Origin: Enoplosus armatus
Taxonomy: Eukaryota; Chordata; Actinopteri; Centrarchiformes; Enoplosidae
Assembly (NCBI RefSeq): GCF_043641665.1
Contig: NC_092181.1
Coordinates: forward strand, 4,487,921 to 4,551,920
Direction: 5' to 3'
Length of the DNA stretch: 64,000 nucleotides
Positions 11,466-33,254 of the stretch are shown piece by piece; the stretch's first letter is position 1; each line of letters opens with the position of its first letter. The notes beneath the pieces were generated by a model that saw only the letters and a list, made by a program, of their open reading frames with translations, had not been told where the DNA came from and ran no database searches. The position numbers and the translations under genes were made by a program.

Positions 11466-13398
11466 CATTCCAGTTTGAGGCAATGAATTTTTTATTTCAG
11501 AATTTTTTCATTGAACAAGTTCGTCATTTTTATTTGTAGAACCAATAAGTCAAATCAAGCAAATTGTATTTATATAGCCCAAAATCACAAATTAATTATT
11601 ATTATTACTAGTAGTAACAGAAAGAGGAGAGAGGATGAGCAGTAGTAGTAGGAGTTCTTACTCTCAGCATCAGTTGACACTAGTATAAATCTGGTAGCAG
11701 AGTTTTATAATCTTGTGGTCAGAAGCCCATGTGGATTTTCTTCATATGCAGATGGGGGGAGTCAGATATTTCTAATCATTTAAATTATTCTCATCAATTA
11801 ACAATATAGTAACTGCATAATGCTATATCACCATAGGGTCTGTATAGTACATCTGTAGCTTCCTCCATGCTCTGGCAAATAGAATATAACATATATAATA
11901 AAATATACAGTGTATGTGATGCTCCAAAGTCACATATCAACTGGACAGATTTCTGGTTAACTAGCTCAAGAGAAATCGGAGGTCTAAAGATTTTTTAGAC
12001 ATTACAGTGTGGACCTCTGATCATAAGTCAAGTCATTACAACACTACTCACCAAGTTAACAAGAGGTCCTCCAGAATTTCCGTACTTCTCCCAGATGATG
12101 AAATATGAGACAGAGACAATAACATCGATGATTCTGACATATTTACAACAACAAACAGGTCAAAAGCTCTGTCCTGAACTAAATAAATAATCAGGTGTGT
12201 GTGTGTGTGTGTGTGTGTGTGAGCGTGTGAGCCCACATTGATAATAGCGTCAGTCTGGATGTAGTCCATGTCTGAGTCCTTGATGCCCAGCTCCTTGCCG
12301 TCTCTCTGGGCGGTGCTGACGATGCCGGTGGTGACGGTGTTCTGCAGGGCGAAAGGGCTGCCAATAGCAACCACAAACTCCCCTGGCCTCAGATCAGCGG
12401 AACGACCCAGAGACAGCACAGGAAGCTTCTTCTGTTGCACACAGATAGACATGTCGGACACAGACACGTTGGGCAAGTTGGACAGAGAGGAGAAAACACA
12501 AAGGATGATGGGTAAAGGAACTTTGGAAAAGAGACGGATGGAGAGAGAAAGGAAGGAGAGTTGAATGCTTACAAAACTGGCCAAGTATTTGAGATATGGG
12601 TGTGAGAATACACACATCAGCGCTGTGTCTCTGAGTCACAGAGCTGGTGTTTATGAAAGTATTCCCGCCAGTCGTATGAATGTCTAGCAGAAAACTGCCA
12701 GAACTTGGCACATAAACGTGTCGGGATGTGTGTTCCTGTGCAATAGTGCAGAAATGTTTTTTTGTATAAGGGTCAAGGAGGAAGACAATGCCTAGAAAAT
12801 AACACCTTTTTCAGGGTGAAGAACGTTATCATGCCCTTGCCTGGATGTGAATGAACCTGTGTGCGGTGTGGATGCTCTCACCTGAGGATTGACCTTGATG
12901 GTGGCGATGTCCGCCTTCCTGTCCACGTCTCTGACCTCGGCCTCGTAAGCGCCGCCGTCGTGGAGCTGCACGCGCAGCTGGGGCCGCCCTGTCGCCGTGG
13001 CAGCTGTGGTGGTCACCACGTGAGCGTTGGTCACAATCACACCCGAGTGTGTCACAATAAAACCAGAGCCACTGGAGAGAGGCACGTGGCGACCAAACAG
13101 AGGGTGTCTGGAGACAGAGAGGGGACATCTTCATCGTTCTTTTTAAAGGCAGCTCTCGAACAGTTTGGCAGCAAGAGGTTTGAATTTGAAGACTTCAATA
13201 CCCACAAGTCTTGTGAGAGAACGCCACAAGTTCACAACACATGTATGTGCCCAAACAATGACGTAGGAATAATTGAAATCTACAGTGAATTCACGTTTTA
13301 AAGGGAGAAGGGACAGACTTCTCTGTTGTAGGCCTACTGTTTGTTTTTGTTTGTCTTTTACACCACAATCCCTCCTAGTGGAGCTTTTACATCTCTCT

Positions 13399-13434
<36 letters not shown>

Positions 13435-13579
13435 CACACCTTATGAACAGTTCGATGTGGACAACAGCAGGTGCTATTTTCTCCACCACGTCAGCGATGA
13501 AGTTGAACTTGTAGCGAGGGCTGCCGGGACGGACCAGGGAACGACCTATACTGACATGAAGAATGCACTGCATTAACAT

Positions 13580-13615
<36 letters not shown>

Positions 13616-14829
13616 CGAACCACATCTTTCACAATCATGACTGTAGGATTAAATCACAATTTGAGACCAGCACCGCTACTCCTTTAATTCTATCTGAGGA
13701 GCAGGATCATATCATAAAAATCAGACATAAATTCTGTTACACAGTTAATATCAGGAGAAAGAGCCATATTCAGGATGATCCTCCACGCCTGTTACAGTTG
13801 GCTGTTTATTCTCCAGTACTGCTAAATACAATGCTGATTCTACCAAAAGTATGTTAAAAAAAAACCAACAATTCCAGATTAGGGCTGCAACTAAGGATTC
13901 TTTTCATGACTGATTAATCCGTTGATTATTTTTTTTACTAATCAATTATAAAATACCATAAAAATCAAAGTGACGTTTTCAAATGACCCAATAGTTCAAA
14001 CCCCAAAAGCAAATCCTGATATTGAAGAAGTATTGAAATGGCATGAAGGCATGAAGAAGTATGAATTGGCTTTTTTCTTTTTTGCTTGAAAAACGACTAA
14101 AACCATGATCGAATAATCGAGTAATTGACTAATCGTTGCAGCTCTATTCCAGGTGTTGTTTTTCCTGTATCAGGTGGATAAGAAAAGAAAATACTGCACA
14201 TCTCAACATCTGCAACATCTCAGTATAACTACAGTCTAGGTCCAGACAGCTATAATCATTAAAGTATCAAACAGCAGTATAAGACGCATTGCTTGTCCAT
14301 TATGGGATGTTCTGTGAGTCTGTATGTATTGTATGTATTTATACTACATGTTATACCCACAGCCAAAAAGGCACATTTCTTCCACCCTCCAGACTGGAGC
14401 CATACCTGCGCCTGAAGGTGAACAGGGTCCTTTGTGCGCTTGGCTAACTGCGGGTCTCCCCTTCTGCTGAGCTTTACGGCTGGCTGCTCGCATCTTACAG
14501 ACATCACCGTACGTTTTCCCGTCGCTTCCGCACACTGCGTGCTCCAGCTTGCACCGGCAGACCCCCTTGGAGCCCGGACGCCTCCCCGCAGCGCGCAGCT
14601 TGCACTCCAAGCCATCCCCGCAGGGCAGGTCGATCTTGCGGCCGCAGGGGTCTCCCTCGAGCGGCGAACACACCAGGCAGCAGTTGCATCTGTCCGGGAC
14701 GTACCCGCCCGGACAGCTGGGGCTCGGACACAAGCTGACGTCGCACCGGGAGGCGCACTTGTCAGAGGGCGCAGCTCTGATCAAGTCGTGCGTAAAGAGA
14801 AACGCGGCTGCAAGTAAAAGTAACTGCAT
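9761..14829 (-). CDS. htra3: HTRA3: secreted HtrA-family serine protease (IGFBP-Kazal-protease-PDZ)
   Basis: Secreted trypsin-like serine protease; the family cleaves extracellular-matrix proteins and modulates TGF-beta signalling. Exons in transcript order: 14829-14406, 13545-13440, 13107-12882, 12431-12237, 12084-12052, 11050-10906, 10633-10576, 10348-10253, 9929-9761. All junctions are GT-AG, phases agree, and they give 483 codons plus TGA, against about 453 for human HTRA3. Visible parts: hydrophobic signal peptide (1-20), cysteine-rich IGFBP module (about 24-95), Kazal-like module (about 95-135), and a protease domain with His206 (TNAHVV), Asp243 (KADIAT) and Ser321 (GNSGGP, in a 33-nt exon). 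A PDZ domain starts near FLGI (385-388). The segments [30 protein letters not shown] and [10 protein letters not shown] match HTRA3 better than HTRA1. Whether this is the a or b teleost copy cannot be told. Intron 1 carries a MITE-like element, and introns 1, 2 and 4 carry (CA)n or (GT)n tracts. Confidence 0.95.
10199..10221. repeat. (GT)n in htra3 intron 8
   Basis: About eleven GT units just downstream of the htra3 exon 10348-10253 in transcript direction. Confidence 0.95.
11430..11463. repeat. T14-G20 homopolymer pair
   Basis: Fourteen T followed by twenty G within htra3 intron 5 (plus-strand reading). Confidence 0.9.
12195..12221. repeat. (GT)n next to htra3 exon 4 donor
   Basis: A GT/CA tract begins 16 bases into intron 4 of htra3, right after the donor. 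Confidence 0.95.
13400..13432. repeat. (CA)n in htra3 intron 2
   Basis: CA tract starting about 8 bases after the donor of htra3 exon 2. Confidence 0.95.
13582..13612. repeat. (CA)n in htra3 intron 1
   Basis: About fifteen CA units some 40 bases before the acceptor of htra3 exon 2. Confidence 0.95.
13881..14145. mobile_element. MITE-like element in htra3 intron 1
   Basis: Begins agggctgcaactaaggattc and ends cgttgcagctct, so both ends read AGRGCTGCAAC inward, an inverted-repeat pair. The interior is AT-rich with GATTAATC words. This is a widespread fish element (perhaps hAT-type, from memory). Length 265 bp, noncoding. Confidence 0.6.
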
Positions 14830-15060
14830 TGTGATGCTCTGATAGATGTGTGACTTCTATCGTCATATGAGATGTTTCCCTCCAAACATCCAGCAGCCGG
14901 GCTGTTTCTCTGTGTCCAGGCCCTAACTAAATAAAAATACAGGCCGACACACTCTCCACTGGTTACTGACACAGATCTAAGGTCTGTTTGAAAATCGATT
15001 GGGCCTGTGAAGCTCGCGCTCTAAGCTCTCTGTATATCTAACTCCGGACATTGCCGAGTC
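14406..15060 (-). promoter_or_regulatory. htra3: htra3 CpG-rich first exon and 5' flank
   Basis: The first coding exon (14829-14406) is much richer in GC and CpG than its surroundings. The 230 bases upstream of the ATG would hold the 5' UTR and core promoter. A weak AT-rich TATA-like stretch lies near 15030-15042 on the minus strand, but no transcription start can be fixed from sequence alone. Confidence 0.4.
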
Positions 15061-16679
15061 ACCGGTTGCTGCACATTTTGACAGCCTTGTGACTGTGCAT
15101 CACTTTTCCAACAGCTGTGTGATCCCAGAGCCTGAGGCGCACCGGAGCCAATCATGTACTGAAACGGACAATGCGCGCCATCTAGTGGGCACAAACACAC
15201 ACAACAACACGATTAAAAGCAGCCTTCCAGTAGAGTCGAGTTTAGAGCCTTTAGAGACCGTCATTTAAAATCAGATTAGGCCATTCATTCTGCACTGAAT
15301 TGTTGAATGACATATTGAAACATGGACACAAAAGGATAAAGAGATTCTACAAGACATGTCTCAAAATGTAAAAACATAATATCAGGAACGTTATAATATA
15401 TATATATATATATAACAACTTTTTAAAAAATGTACATTTCCCTCATCAAAATTGCCCATCTCCTCCCAGCAATCTGTCAGTGAGTGATCATAATCTTTTT
15501 GAGCTATATCCACATACATCATTGAAGAGGTTGAATGATAGATGAGAAATCCGCATATTGTGCGTTTCTAGACCATAATTCCAAATATAGGCCAGTTTTA
15601 CTCAAAATGTTACTGACGCAGAGAAGCAGTGTTCAGCATCAGAGAAGATAACTTCTGTCAGTCATTGTAATATTAATATTAGTCACTGTTTTAGGAGGCC
15701 TGTCAGTATGAGAGAGTGATAGCTGAAATTCAAATGCTGCATTTTGAATTTCAAGAGATCACGAATTGTGCCTTTAAGTTTAGCACAGGGTGAAAATGTT
15801 CCACATGATGGCAGTGTTTTGCTGTGACCCCCTACTTCCTACTGCTGACACACACACACACACACACAGATCATATTATTATGGTCATAACGCATACGTT
15901 TTCATATTCTATTTCCTCTCCAGATGTGCGCTGCGCCTCAGTCACTACGTGTGGGTGCTGCCTCTGTCTAAGCGGATGAGTGCGTGTGGTGACACTTTAT
16001 AACCACCACACTCGTACCGGTGTCATGGCCGGGGAGGAGCATGCTGTGGAGGAAGTATGTGGGTGTCTGCTGCTGCACGTGTTTCATTTGCACATGTACG
16101 CAGAGATGTTTTAATGAGGGCAGGTAAATTATGCACGTGTTTGTGTCCACATGACAGCATATCTTCATCAATGCCTCCATTGCAATCATCATCAGTCTAA
16201 CCTGCAGGAAGAACTGGGAGCACGTGGATCTCTCCACTGCAAGTTAAGACTGGTTTCTGGATTTATTTGATCTGTTGTTTTACCTTTACATTGTTTTCAT
16301 CACCCCATGTGAAGTGTGTTTTCTTTTTTATCACTTATGGATATTCAAATGTCATACAAATAATAATTCAAATTGTCTTTTTGTTTATTTCAAACACAGG
16401 CCGTACAATACTGGTGGTGCGGGCTGGTTAGCCTGTTATTAATAGCTCACTTTAAGCTTGAGGCATTACTGATCTCGTCATTAAGTCTACAATGGCCCTG
16501 TCACTGATGTATGGAAACGGTCTGACCCAAGTTATCTCAGCTCTGCTGAACACACCTTTGTCAACAATGTTTGAAGTGAGGTTTACACAGTTATGTTATT
16601 TCCCTCAGCAGTTTGGCACCATTTCATCTTTATCTCATTCCTTATGTGATCACTGCAACATATACAACAAAGATTCAAA
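15061..16679. other. Spacer between htra3 and pi4k2b
   Basis: No supported gene. It holds (TA)n at 15392-15412 and (CA)n at 15849-15868. Both flanking genes are on the minus strand, so any upstream elements of htra3 lie here. Confidence 0.5.
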
Positions 16680-17853
16680 TTTTCCAAATTTTATTTTTCA
16701 TCTGTTAAATATACAACTTTTCTCATACAATCATTGAGTTGGAATAAAAATTTCAAGATGCATACATAAGAAAACACAACAGCATCGAGCAAGTGTGAAC
16801 TATGGTCCTCCATTTAGTCTTTCCTCTTCATACAACATATTATAAAGGGGAGGGATGAGGTGCCACCCCCCATGCCACGAGGTTCAAGAGAAAGCTGCAT
16901 GTCAAACAACAAATACATTCATTGTTACCAGAAAAGTCTATTTTTTTGGACAGCATTCACTCATATTGAAATGTTTAGGAGCAAGAATCTGTATAGAAAT
17001 CGTAAACGGAGTACATTCAAGCAATGTGTTTATTACTAGTCCTCCTCCTCCTCCTCCTCCAAATTTCATATTCAAGTTTCAACAATATTCTTTTCTTGAG
17101 GCTTTAAAATATTCCTTCCACAAACAGATTTTGGCAGTAGTGAGAGTTGAAGACACTGGGTTTGTGTTTGTTCAACAGATGTGTTTTTGAAAACTAATAC
17201 CGGGTAAAGAGCGGTTTGACCCAGTTGTGAAGCACTAGTCAAACACTTCCAGCAGTGCCAATGCACATCTAGATTTTAATCGTAGTAATCCTACAAGGCA
17301 AAGCAAATATTTATCCCAGACCAGGAACAACATTGTCCTGGATAAAAAAACAAAACAAAACAAAAAAAACCCGGAGAGATCTGTGAAACCAGTCCTTTAG
17401 ATTCCCAAACACTACAGGGCCACAGACATGTTAGTTTGTGGTTTGTAAGTGCTTGTTCTTTGGCCATAAGCCCCACTAAGAGACCTTGCAAGAGACTTCG
17501 GTAGGTACTTTGGGTGGGTTGAAAAAAATCCTTTATGCCTCCTAACAATAAACAAAGCGCACCTCTGTGGAAAGGTCGATTATCCAATCAAGTCACCATG
17601 GTAACCACAAACAGCCCCAAGGTCTCTGGGAGACACTGGTATGCCAATCTGTCCAGCTCCCATGCTTCTCTGCACTCTCCTCACAAAAAGAGGAATGGGC
17701 CTAAACCCAGATTCTTCACAAAACATTCCTCATCTTACTTTCCGTCATCCGTGTCTTCCTCTTCATTTCTTTTCTTGCCAAGCGCCATATTCACATCTTC
17801 TTCCTCGCTGTTGCAGACGTCTCTCCTCAGCTCCCGTCCTCACCCATCTCCGA
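16680..17853 (-). other. pi4k2b: pi4k2b 3' UTR (probable)
   Basis: The 1.2 kb after the pi4k2b stop contains no other coding exon. An AATAAA on the minus strand (TTTATT at 16690-16695) is a plausible polyadenylation signal, and an earlier ATTAAA lies near 17275, so two 3' UTR lengths are possible. A (CCT)n run occupies 17040-17060. Confidence 0.45.
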
Positions 17854-27810
<9,957 letters not shown>

Positions 27811-28040
27811 TGTCGCTCAGTTTTTAATACACACAATTAAATGTACACTGAATTACATTGAATGCCCTTTAAGCTGTCAGTCTTCCATTTTAAAGAGAAA
27901 CCCTTCTTTCCACGAGTACACAAAACCCAAATACATTACTCGAAACAGCTGCTTTCGCTCACCGATATGTCCACATAATCCGTCAAACTCGTCTGCTGCT
28001 CTACTTCCTACTTAGCTCAATACGCATGCGCACCACAAAA
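27811..28040 (-). promoter_or_regulatory. pi4k2b: pi4k2b proximal promoter with NRF1-like site
   Basis: The region directly upstream of the pi4k2b ATG has no TATA box. At 28021-28032 the sequence tacgcatgcgca matches the palindromic NRF1 consensus at 11 of 12 positions. An ETS-type GGAAGT core (minus strand, about 28002-28010) lies beside it. Both are typical of housekeeping TATA-less promoters. The function is inferred. Confidence 0.4.
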
Positions 28041-28620
28041 GAACACCGTTGGCCCAAGTTGCCTTCAAGTGCTCCTTGTGAAGTCCGTACTCCTGACGAT
28101 TGAAGACGTCAGCAATTTCTCGGTCACAAAACTCGGTCCTGACAGTATAACACCCGGCATAATTGTTCAGTTCTCTAACAAGATTTATATAGAAATTACA
28201 CATATCAACTTGACATGGTTACACTATAGCTGCTGTAGTCCATAAAAGCATGCTTTCAACATCAACAAAAGACAAATATAGCTAGTTATAAAAACGAGTT
28301 GATATGGCTGTTCAGTTCACTGAGGATCACGTGTTGGCCTGCTTTTGAAACCAGCTTTGCACAGAAACACTTTCTTCTCTAAGCTCTTCCACTCTCTGTG
28401 CCCCTTCTTTATAGGTTTACTGTTTACTTACACTGTAAACAATGAACAAGACCCAATAAAAGCTTCATTTATAAAGTTACATTAACCTCACCTTACCACT
28501 GTCAATCAACCTGTTAGACTGCAGAGTTAAGTGGCTGCAAGGTTCAACCATTGACTGTATGAATTCAAAATAGCTAATTCAACTTTATGGAACCAGTGAT
28601 GAAATCTTTGTGAATAGGCG
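28041..28620. other. Spacer upstream of pi4k2b
   Basis: No supported exon, RNA gene or repeat in this stretch. Confidence 0.4.
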
Positions 28621-28627
28621 ACATTAC

Positions 28628-28690
28628 AGAATCAGAATCAGAATCAGAAATACTTTATTGATCCCCGGGGGGAAATTGCACAGTACCGGT
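28628..28690 (-). mobile_element. LINE 3' tail (minus orientation)
   Basis: (AGAATC)n followed by actttattgatccccggggg, the reverse complement of a tail ending AATAAAGT plus a short terminal repeat. It is the same kind of 3' end as the fragment at 995-1545, seen here in the opposite strand. The coding part of the element beyond 28690 is not recognisable. Confidence 0.5.
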
Positions 28691-28759
28691 GCTCCCATTC
28701 AAGAGTAGAAAGCAGCATAATGTAGAACTAAAAGTATGTACAAAATATAAAAATAAGAA

Positions 28760-29923
28760 ATAGAAAACAGTATTTAAGTGAACAATGGGGTAAAAAATAT
28801 ATACAATAACAATGTATATGTATGTATTGCACTGAAGTGTATGACTATATATGACTATTACATGTTTTGTTGGTTTAATTCATTTTCATCAACGCTCCGG
28901 TACACAAACAGCACTAGTATTTTGACTTTTACTTCATCGTCACACTTCAATACGTTAAAGACACTTCACAAACAAGCATAGTGATGCCTTCACTGTCCAT
29001 TTATTAATGTCACTGCTTGCTCTCCTTTGAAATATAGCAGTAACTTTTATGGCCGCTAGATGTCGACAGTGATACAGAAATGAAGACGAGTGCAAAGTGT
29101 TGAGTGACGTGCAAAACGACTTTTTCTTAGAAAGGTACTCTATTCATGCTTTTTCTTATTTGATGTAAAATACTGGTGCTTCTTATTGATCAATATTAAT
29201 ATGTCTGGTCCTCATCAACTGCCACCATTCTCAATATTCCATTCCTGGTCTACCCACAGGCTGTCTCTGAACTTAAGGTTGGGACCACAAATGGGCCTTT
29301 TTGTGGTGCAGCATGGTGAGATATTGATACATTTTACTCAGCTCTATTCTCCAGTTTTAAAGCATGGTGGATTAATGCAGGGTGAAGCACCTCACTCTCC
29401 CTTAACCCTCAGCCCCTCTCCACCTATACTTCGGCCCCTCCACCACCCGTCTCCTTAATAAGGGAGTGTAGCTGAAACACATGCAAATGAGCAGTCAGCC
29501 AGCTGGTATCACAGCAGTCATGTGATCTATCAAGGTAGGGGGTTAAGGGGTGAAGGAGACATGGCGAAAGGATGGATGGGGGGAGCTGGCGGAGGGAGGG
29601 GGAGAGTGCAGGGATAGAAGAGGAGGGAGGATGAAGGAGGTATCTGGGGGAATGAGGGGGAGACAGACAGGTTCAAAGACATGCTGTGGAGACACACAGG
29701 CGTCCCTCTGCTAGCTCTTTGCTAAATATTAAAATAAACCCATCAGCCCTTTCTCTGTCTGTCCATCAGCTTTCTCCACACGGTTTCTGTCTCTGACTCC
29801 TTTATTCTTTATACCCTACATTTCTGTAACTCTATCCTTCAAGGAAATGTCACTCATGTGACACATGACACTTTACTGAGAACCACATCAGCACACCTCT
29901 CTCTTTCTGTAAACCTATGTACT
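28760..29923. other. Spacer between the LIM gene and pi4k2b
   Basis: Nothing coding is recognised. A purine-rich stretch (GGGAGG-type) lies at about 29530-29680. Confidence 0.4.
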
Positions 29924-30003
29924 TCACCCACCACTGGGTGACAAGCCCCTGCAGCAGTCTAGGCACACTTCTGCAGGGGCAGCAGTGTGCATGAATGTAT
30001 GAG

Positions 30004-30068
<65 letters not shown>

Positions 30069-31470
30069 CTCACTGTAGCACCCATTCCAGCAGATTCTTC
30101 TGCTGGCATAAGATGTGGTTAACCCTGCCAACAGCAACCACCCTCATCCATTGCTCCTTCCTTCCTTCTCCTTTCCCCCAGGCTGGTTGATGAGGGAGAG
30201 AGGGGGAACCCTGTAGCTCAACTCATTTTTTATGTGCATGTGTATTTGTTAGTTTGTGAGCAAATACGTCCACCCTGCAATGCCAAATATGAGCATGTGG
30301 CCTTCTGACTGCAAGTCGACCACAGAGACTGAGAGTTTGAGGTTGCTATGTTTAAAAATGCATTTATTGAAAGTGACTTACAACTTTTTCTACATGCAAA
30401 ATTCATTTACATTATAAAAGTGCACAATCACATACACATGGCATTAAGTGGTCATCACGCATTTATAAATATTACATTTTGTGGAGGTGTAATTTATTAT
30501 TTATTTTGTATATATTTATAAATTTTCTAATTGTTTGGCCTATAAACAGGCCTGGCGTGTCTTTTGTATTTCAGCGTTCGTCCATTTTGGCTCAATGTGC
30601 TGCGCTGTGCCATTGCAACACCCGTCACCTGTTACCTGTCAAGAAAGATTCACACAGAGAAAAGACAGTCAGAAATTGCGTGTGTGTGTGTGTGTGTGTT
30701 TGTGTTTTCATAGTGGGGAGGCAGTACCTCGTGGACCAAACATCTTCAGGTAGCAGTGTGAACAGTATGGCTTCTCATCATACTGAAACACAATCAGCAG
30801 GACATATTTACTGTACCATCCACATTCATTCAGTCACTTTTTTACTATTTTTCTCACAGATTTCTTCATCCATGGTCCTCACATACCTCTGCATGTTGTC
30901 CAGCTGTGAGCTGTCTGTTGCACCTTTGACACTTCAGACACAGAGGGTGGTAGTCCCTCCCTAAGGACCTCTTCTTCTCACCTGTACCAAAGAAAAACAA
31001 GGACTGTGTCAATGAGAGGCAAGGTGGGGTATTTTTGCAGCTACACACATCCACTCTACATTCTCTGAAATGTGGGACAATCACTTCAGTTACATAACAA
31101 TATTTGTAATTTAATTTACAAGAAACTGTGTGATTCGAGTGTCTGGTTCCGAATATAGACTGTTACTCTCATCAGTACAAATAGACCAGAGAGTGTGGTG
31201 CTGAAGGAAAAGAGGTAAGTAGGCCAGGTCACATCAGAGAATTTGAACTTAGCTGGCACATGAATAGGAAAGTAAAACTAGCAGTAAAAAAAACAAAATA
31301 GACTTGAAACGGTTGGTTTAAGTGCTGCTGTGCATCTAATCGTGAGGTCTGAGTGTGGGTGAGGACTCAACTAAAAGAGACAGAAGGTGAGGAGGAAACC
31401 CAGAGAGCAGCGTGCAAGCTTGTTTGGCTAGACCCACATCCTGTTGTTATCATGGATACATGTGTGTGCA

Positions 31471-31514
<44 letters not shown>

Positions 31515-32003
31515 TGAAAGAGAAGGAGAAAGCCAGAAAGAGTGCTCCTTTTTGTCCTCCAAACAGAGAATAGAGCTAGACGTATCAGCAAACAGACGTC
31601 CAAAACCTTTGTAGCGCACATCAAAATGAATATCAAAGCTGCTCTTTCAAAGCAGATATTTTGACTTGTCATGGCAGAAAAAGCAAAGGTGTAACTAATG
31701 TTAATGATGTGTCTGCGAGTCACTATGCCTTAATACTGGTACATCTAAATGGAATGCAGCCATCGTTAACGTTATTAGTTGTGCTGTTGAGCTGTGTTTG
31801 GCAGGTTATAATGTCCACTGTAAGAAAGGGCTATCATCAAATATTATTAATTCATTTGCACCTGCTCATTACTTTTCTTTTATCCCATAGGCAAAGTTCT
31901 GTGGTAATGGCAAAACTTTATCTTATTAATACTCTTTTCTTATAAGTGCTTTTTCATATTCAGGTGAAACAAATAAATGGCACTGAGGGAGAGAGAGAGA
32001 GCA

Positions 32004-32043
<40 letters not shown>

Positions 32044-32180
32044 CTGAAAGAAATAGAGAAGAGGACAGAGAGAAAATGCCAGACAGACAGAGGACGACAG
32101 ACATATCGAGTAAAACAATCAAAGAGGTCAGACTCACCAAAGTAAACAGGCTTCCCACAGATTGGACAGTAGCCTACCAT
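29924..32180 (-). CDS. CRIP-like single LIM-domain protein (last exon tentative)
   Basis: Small LIM zinc-finger protein, probably an adaptor of the cysteine-rich intestinal protein type; the substrate or partner is unknown. Clear coding exons, in order: 32180-32138 (MVGYCPICGKPVYFG), 30981-30887 and 30782-30728, all in phase. They spell one complete LIM finger with spacing C-x2-C-x17-H-x2-C-x2-C-x2-C-x17-C-x2-C, ending in KMFGPRG as in CRIP proteins (CRIP1 is about 77 residues). A candidate last exon, 29970-29924, follows a CAG acceptor, is in phase and gives a 79-residue product ending CLDCCRGLSPSGG. That tail does not resemble the usual glycine-rich CRIP tail, so it may be wrong. The finger differs enough from CRIP1, CRIP2 and CRIP3 as I remember them that I give no symbol. 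A 5' noncoding exon above 32.2 kb is likely but not located. Confidence 0.75.
30009..30067. repeat. (GT)29 microsatellite
   Basis: Uninterrupted, close to the candidate last exon of the LIM gene. Confidence 0.97.
31473..31512. repeat. (GT)n in LIM gene intron 1
   Basis: About twenty GT units with one TT interruption. Confidence 0.95.
31986..32036. repeat. (GA)n in LIM gene intron 1
   Basis: Interrupted GA tract about 100 bases after the donor of the first coding exon; on the minus strand it reads as a CT-rich tract. Confidence 0.9.
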
Positions 32181-32919
32181 GATGGTATATAATTATTTAT
32201 CGTAATGAGAAAATAGATCCTAGGTGAGCGAATGGGTGCATATATGTGTGTGAACTGAAAATTGACAGGAAAACCGTTGAAGTCAAACCAGGATGTGGTG
32301 AGTGAGACGTCACAGGAAGAGAGAATGATTGTGATTTTGAGAAGAAAATACTATCATCAGTGGGGAGAAAAAGAGGCAGGCAGCATCTCTAATCACATCT
32401 TCTATACATGATAACGAATATAAAGCCATGTATATAGACATCATTTTATAGTCAGTTGCATATGCAAAAACCCAGCCATGACCCTGTCGAGAGAGAAAGA
32501 AAGAGGGAGAGAGAAAGAAAGAAAGAAAGAAAGAAAGAGGGGTGAGGAGAAAAGGGACAAAAACAGCTGTTAGTAGCTCAAATTCCCAGCTCTCCTTTCC
32601 TGCTGTTTTCACCTCTTTTCTAGATTAAAAACAAGGAGTCGAGCCTCTGAATTGAAAAGGGAAACCTGACACTTGTGCCTTTCTTTCCTTCTTTCTGTCG
32701 ATGCTCTCTCTCTCTTTCTCTCTCTCTTTCCCTGTCACATACTCACACACATTCATGCCCCCGCTCACAGACACACACCATACACCCATTCATACTCACA
32801 CACACACACACACCAAAAAGGCTGTACTTCTCCTCAATGACATCACATAAAGAGGCTGCAGCCAAAGAGCAGAGGGAGAGGCGAGGGTGAGGTCGGGTTG
32901 GTTGAGGGAGAGACGGGGG

Positions 32920-32921
<2 letters not shown>

Positions 32922-32979
<58 letters not shown>

Positions 32980-32980
32980 G
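32922..32980. repeat. (GT)n microsatellite
   Basis: About 29 GT units with one interruption, upstream of the LIM gene. Confidence 0.95.
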
Positions 32981-33254
32981 AGGCAGTTACCCCCTCGGGA
33001 TAGGTGATGGAAGTAGACCTGGGGAGGGACAGGGGTGAGGAGAGATGAGCGAGACAAGGATGGAGACAGTAGCCAGCCTCAGCTCAGCAGGGACAAAGAA
33101 GATGAACTCTGATGAACTTCGCAGAGCAGAACGAGGCCACTGGAGTCAGCATGGAAGACAGGCAAACGTCTGTGTGGTGGTTCGATCCCTATCACTGTCA
33201 ATGAAACACTGGGAATGACTGAGAGAGATCTACAACTACAACAGGCAGGAAAAT

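Noticed and set aside
33160..33230. GGTTCGATCCC resembling a tRNA B box
   Set aside because: No A box or acceptor-stem pairing at the right distance; no cloverleaf can be drawn.
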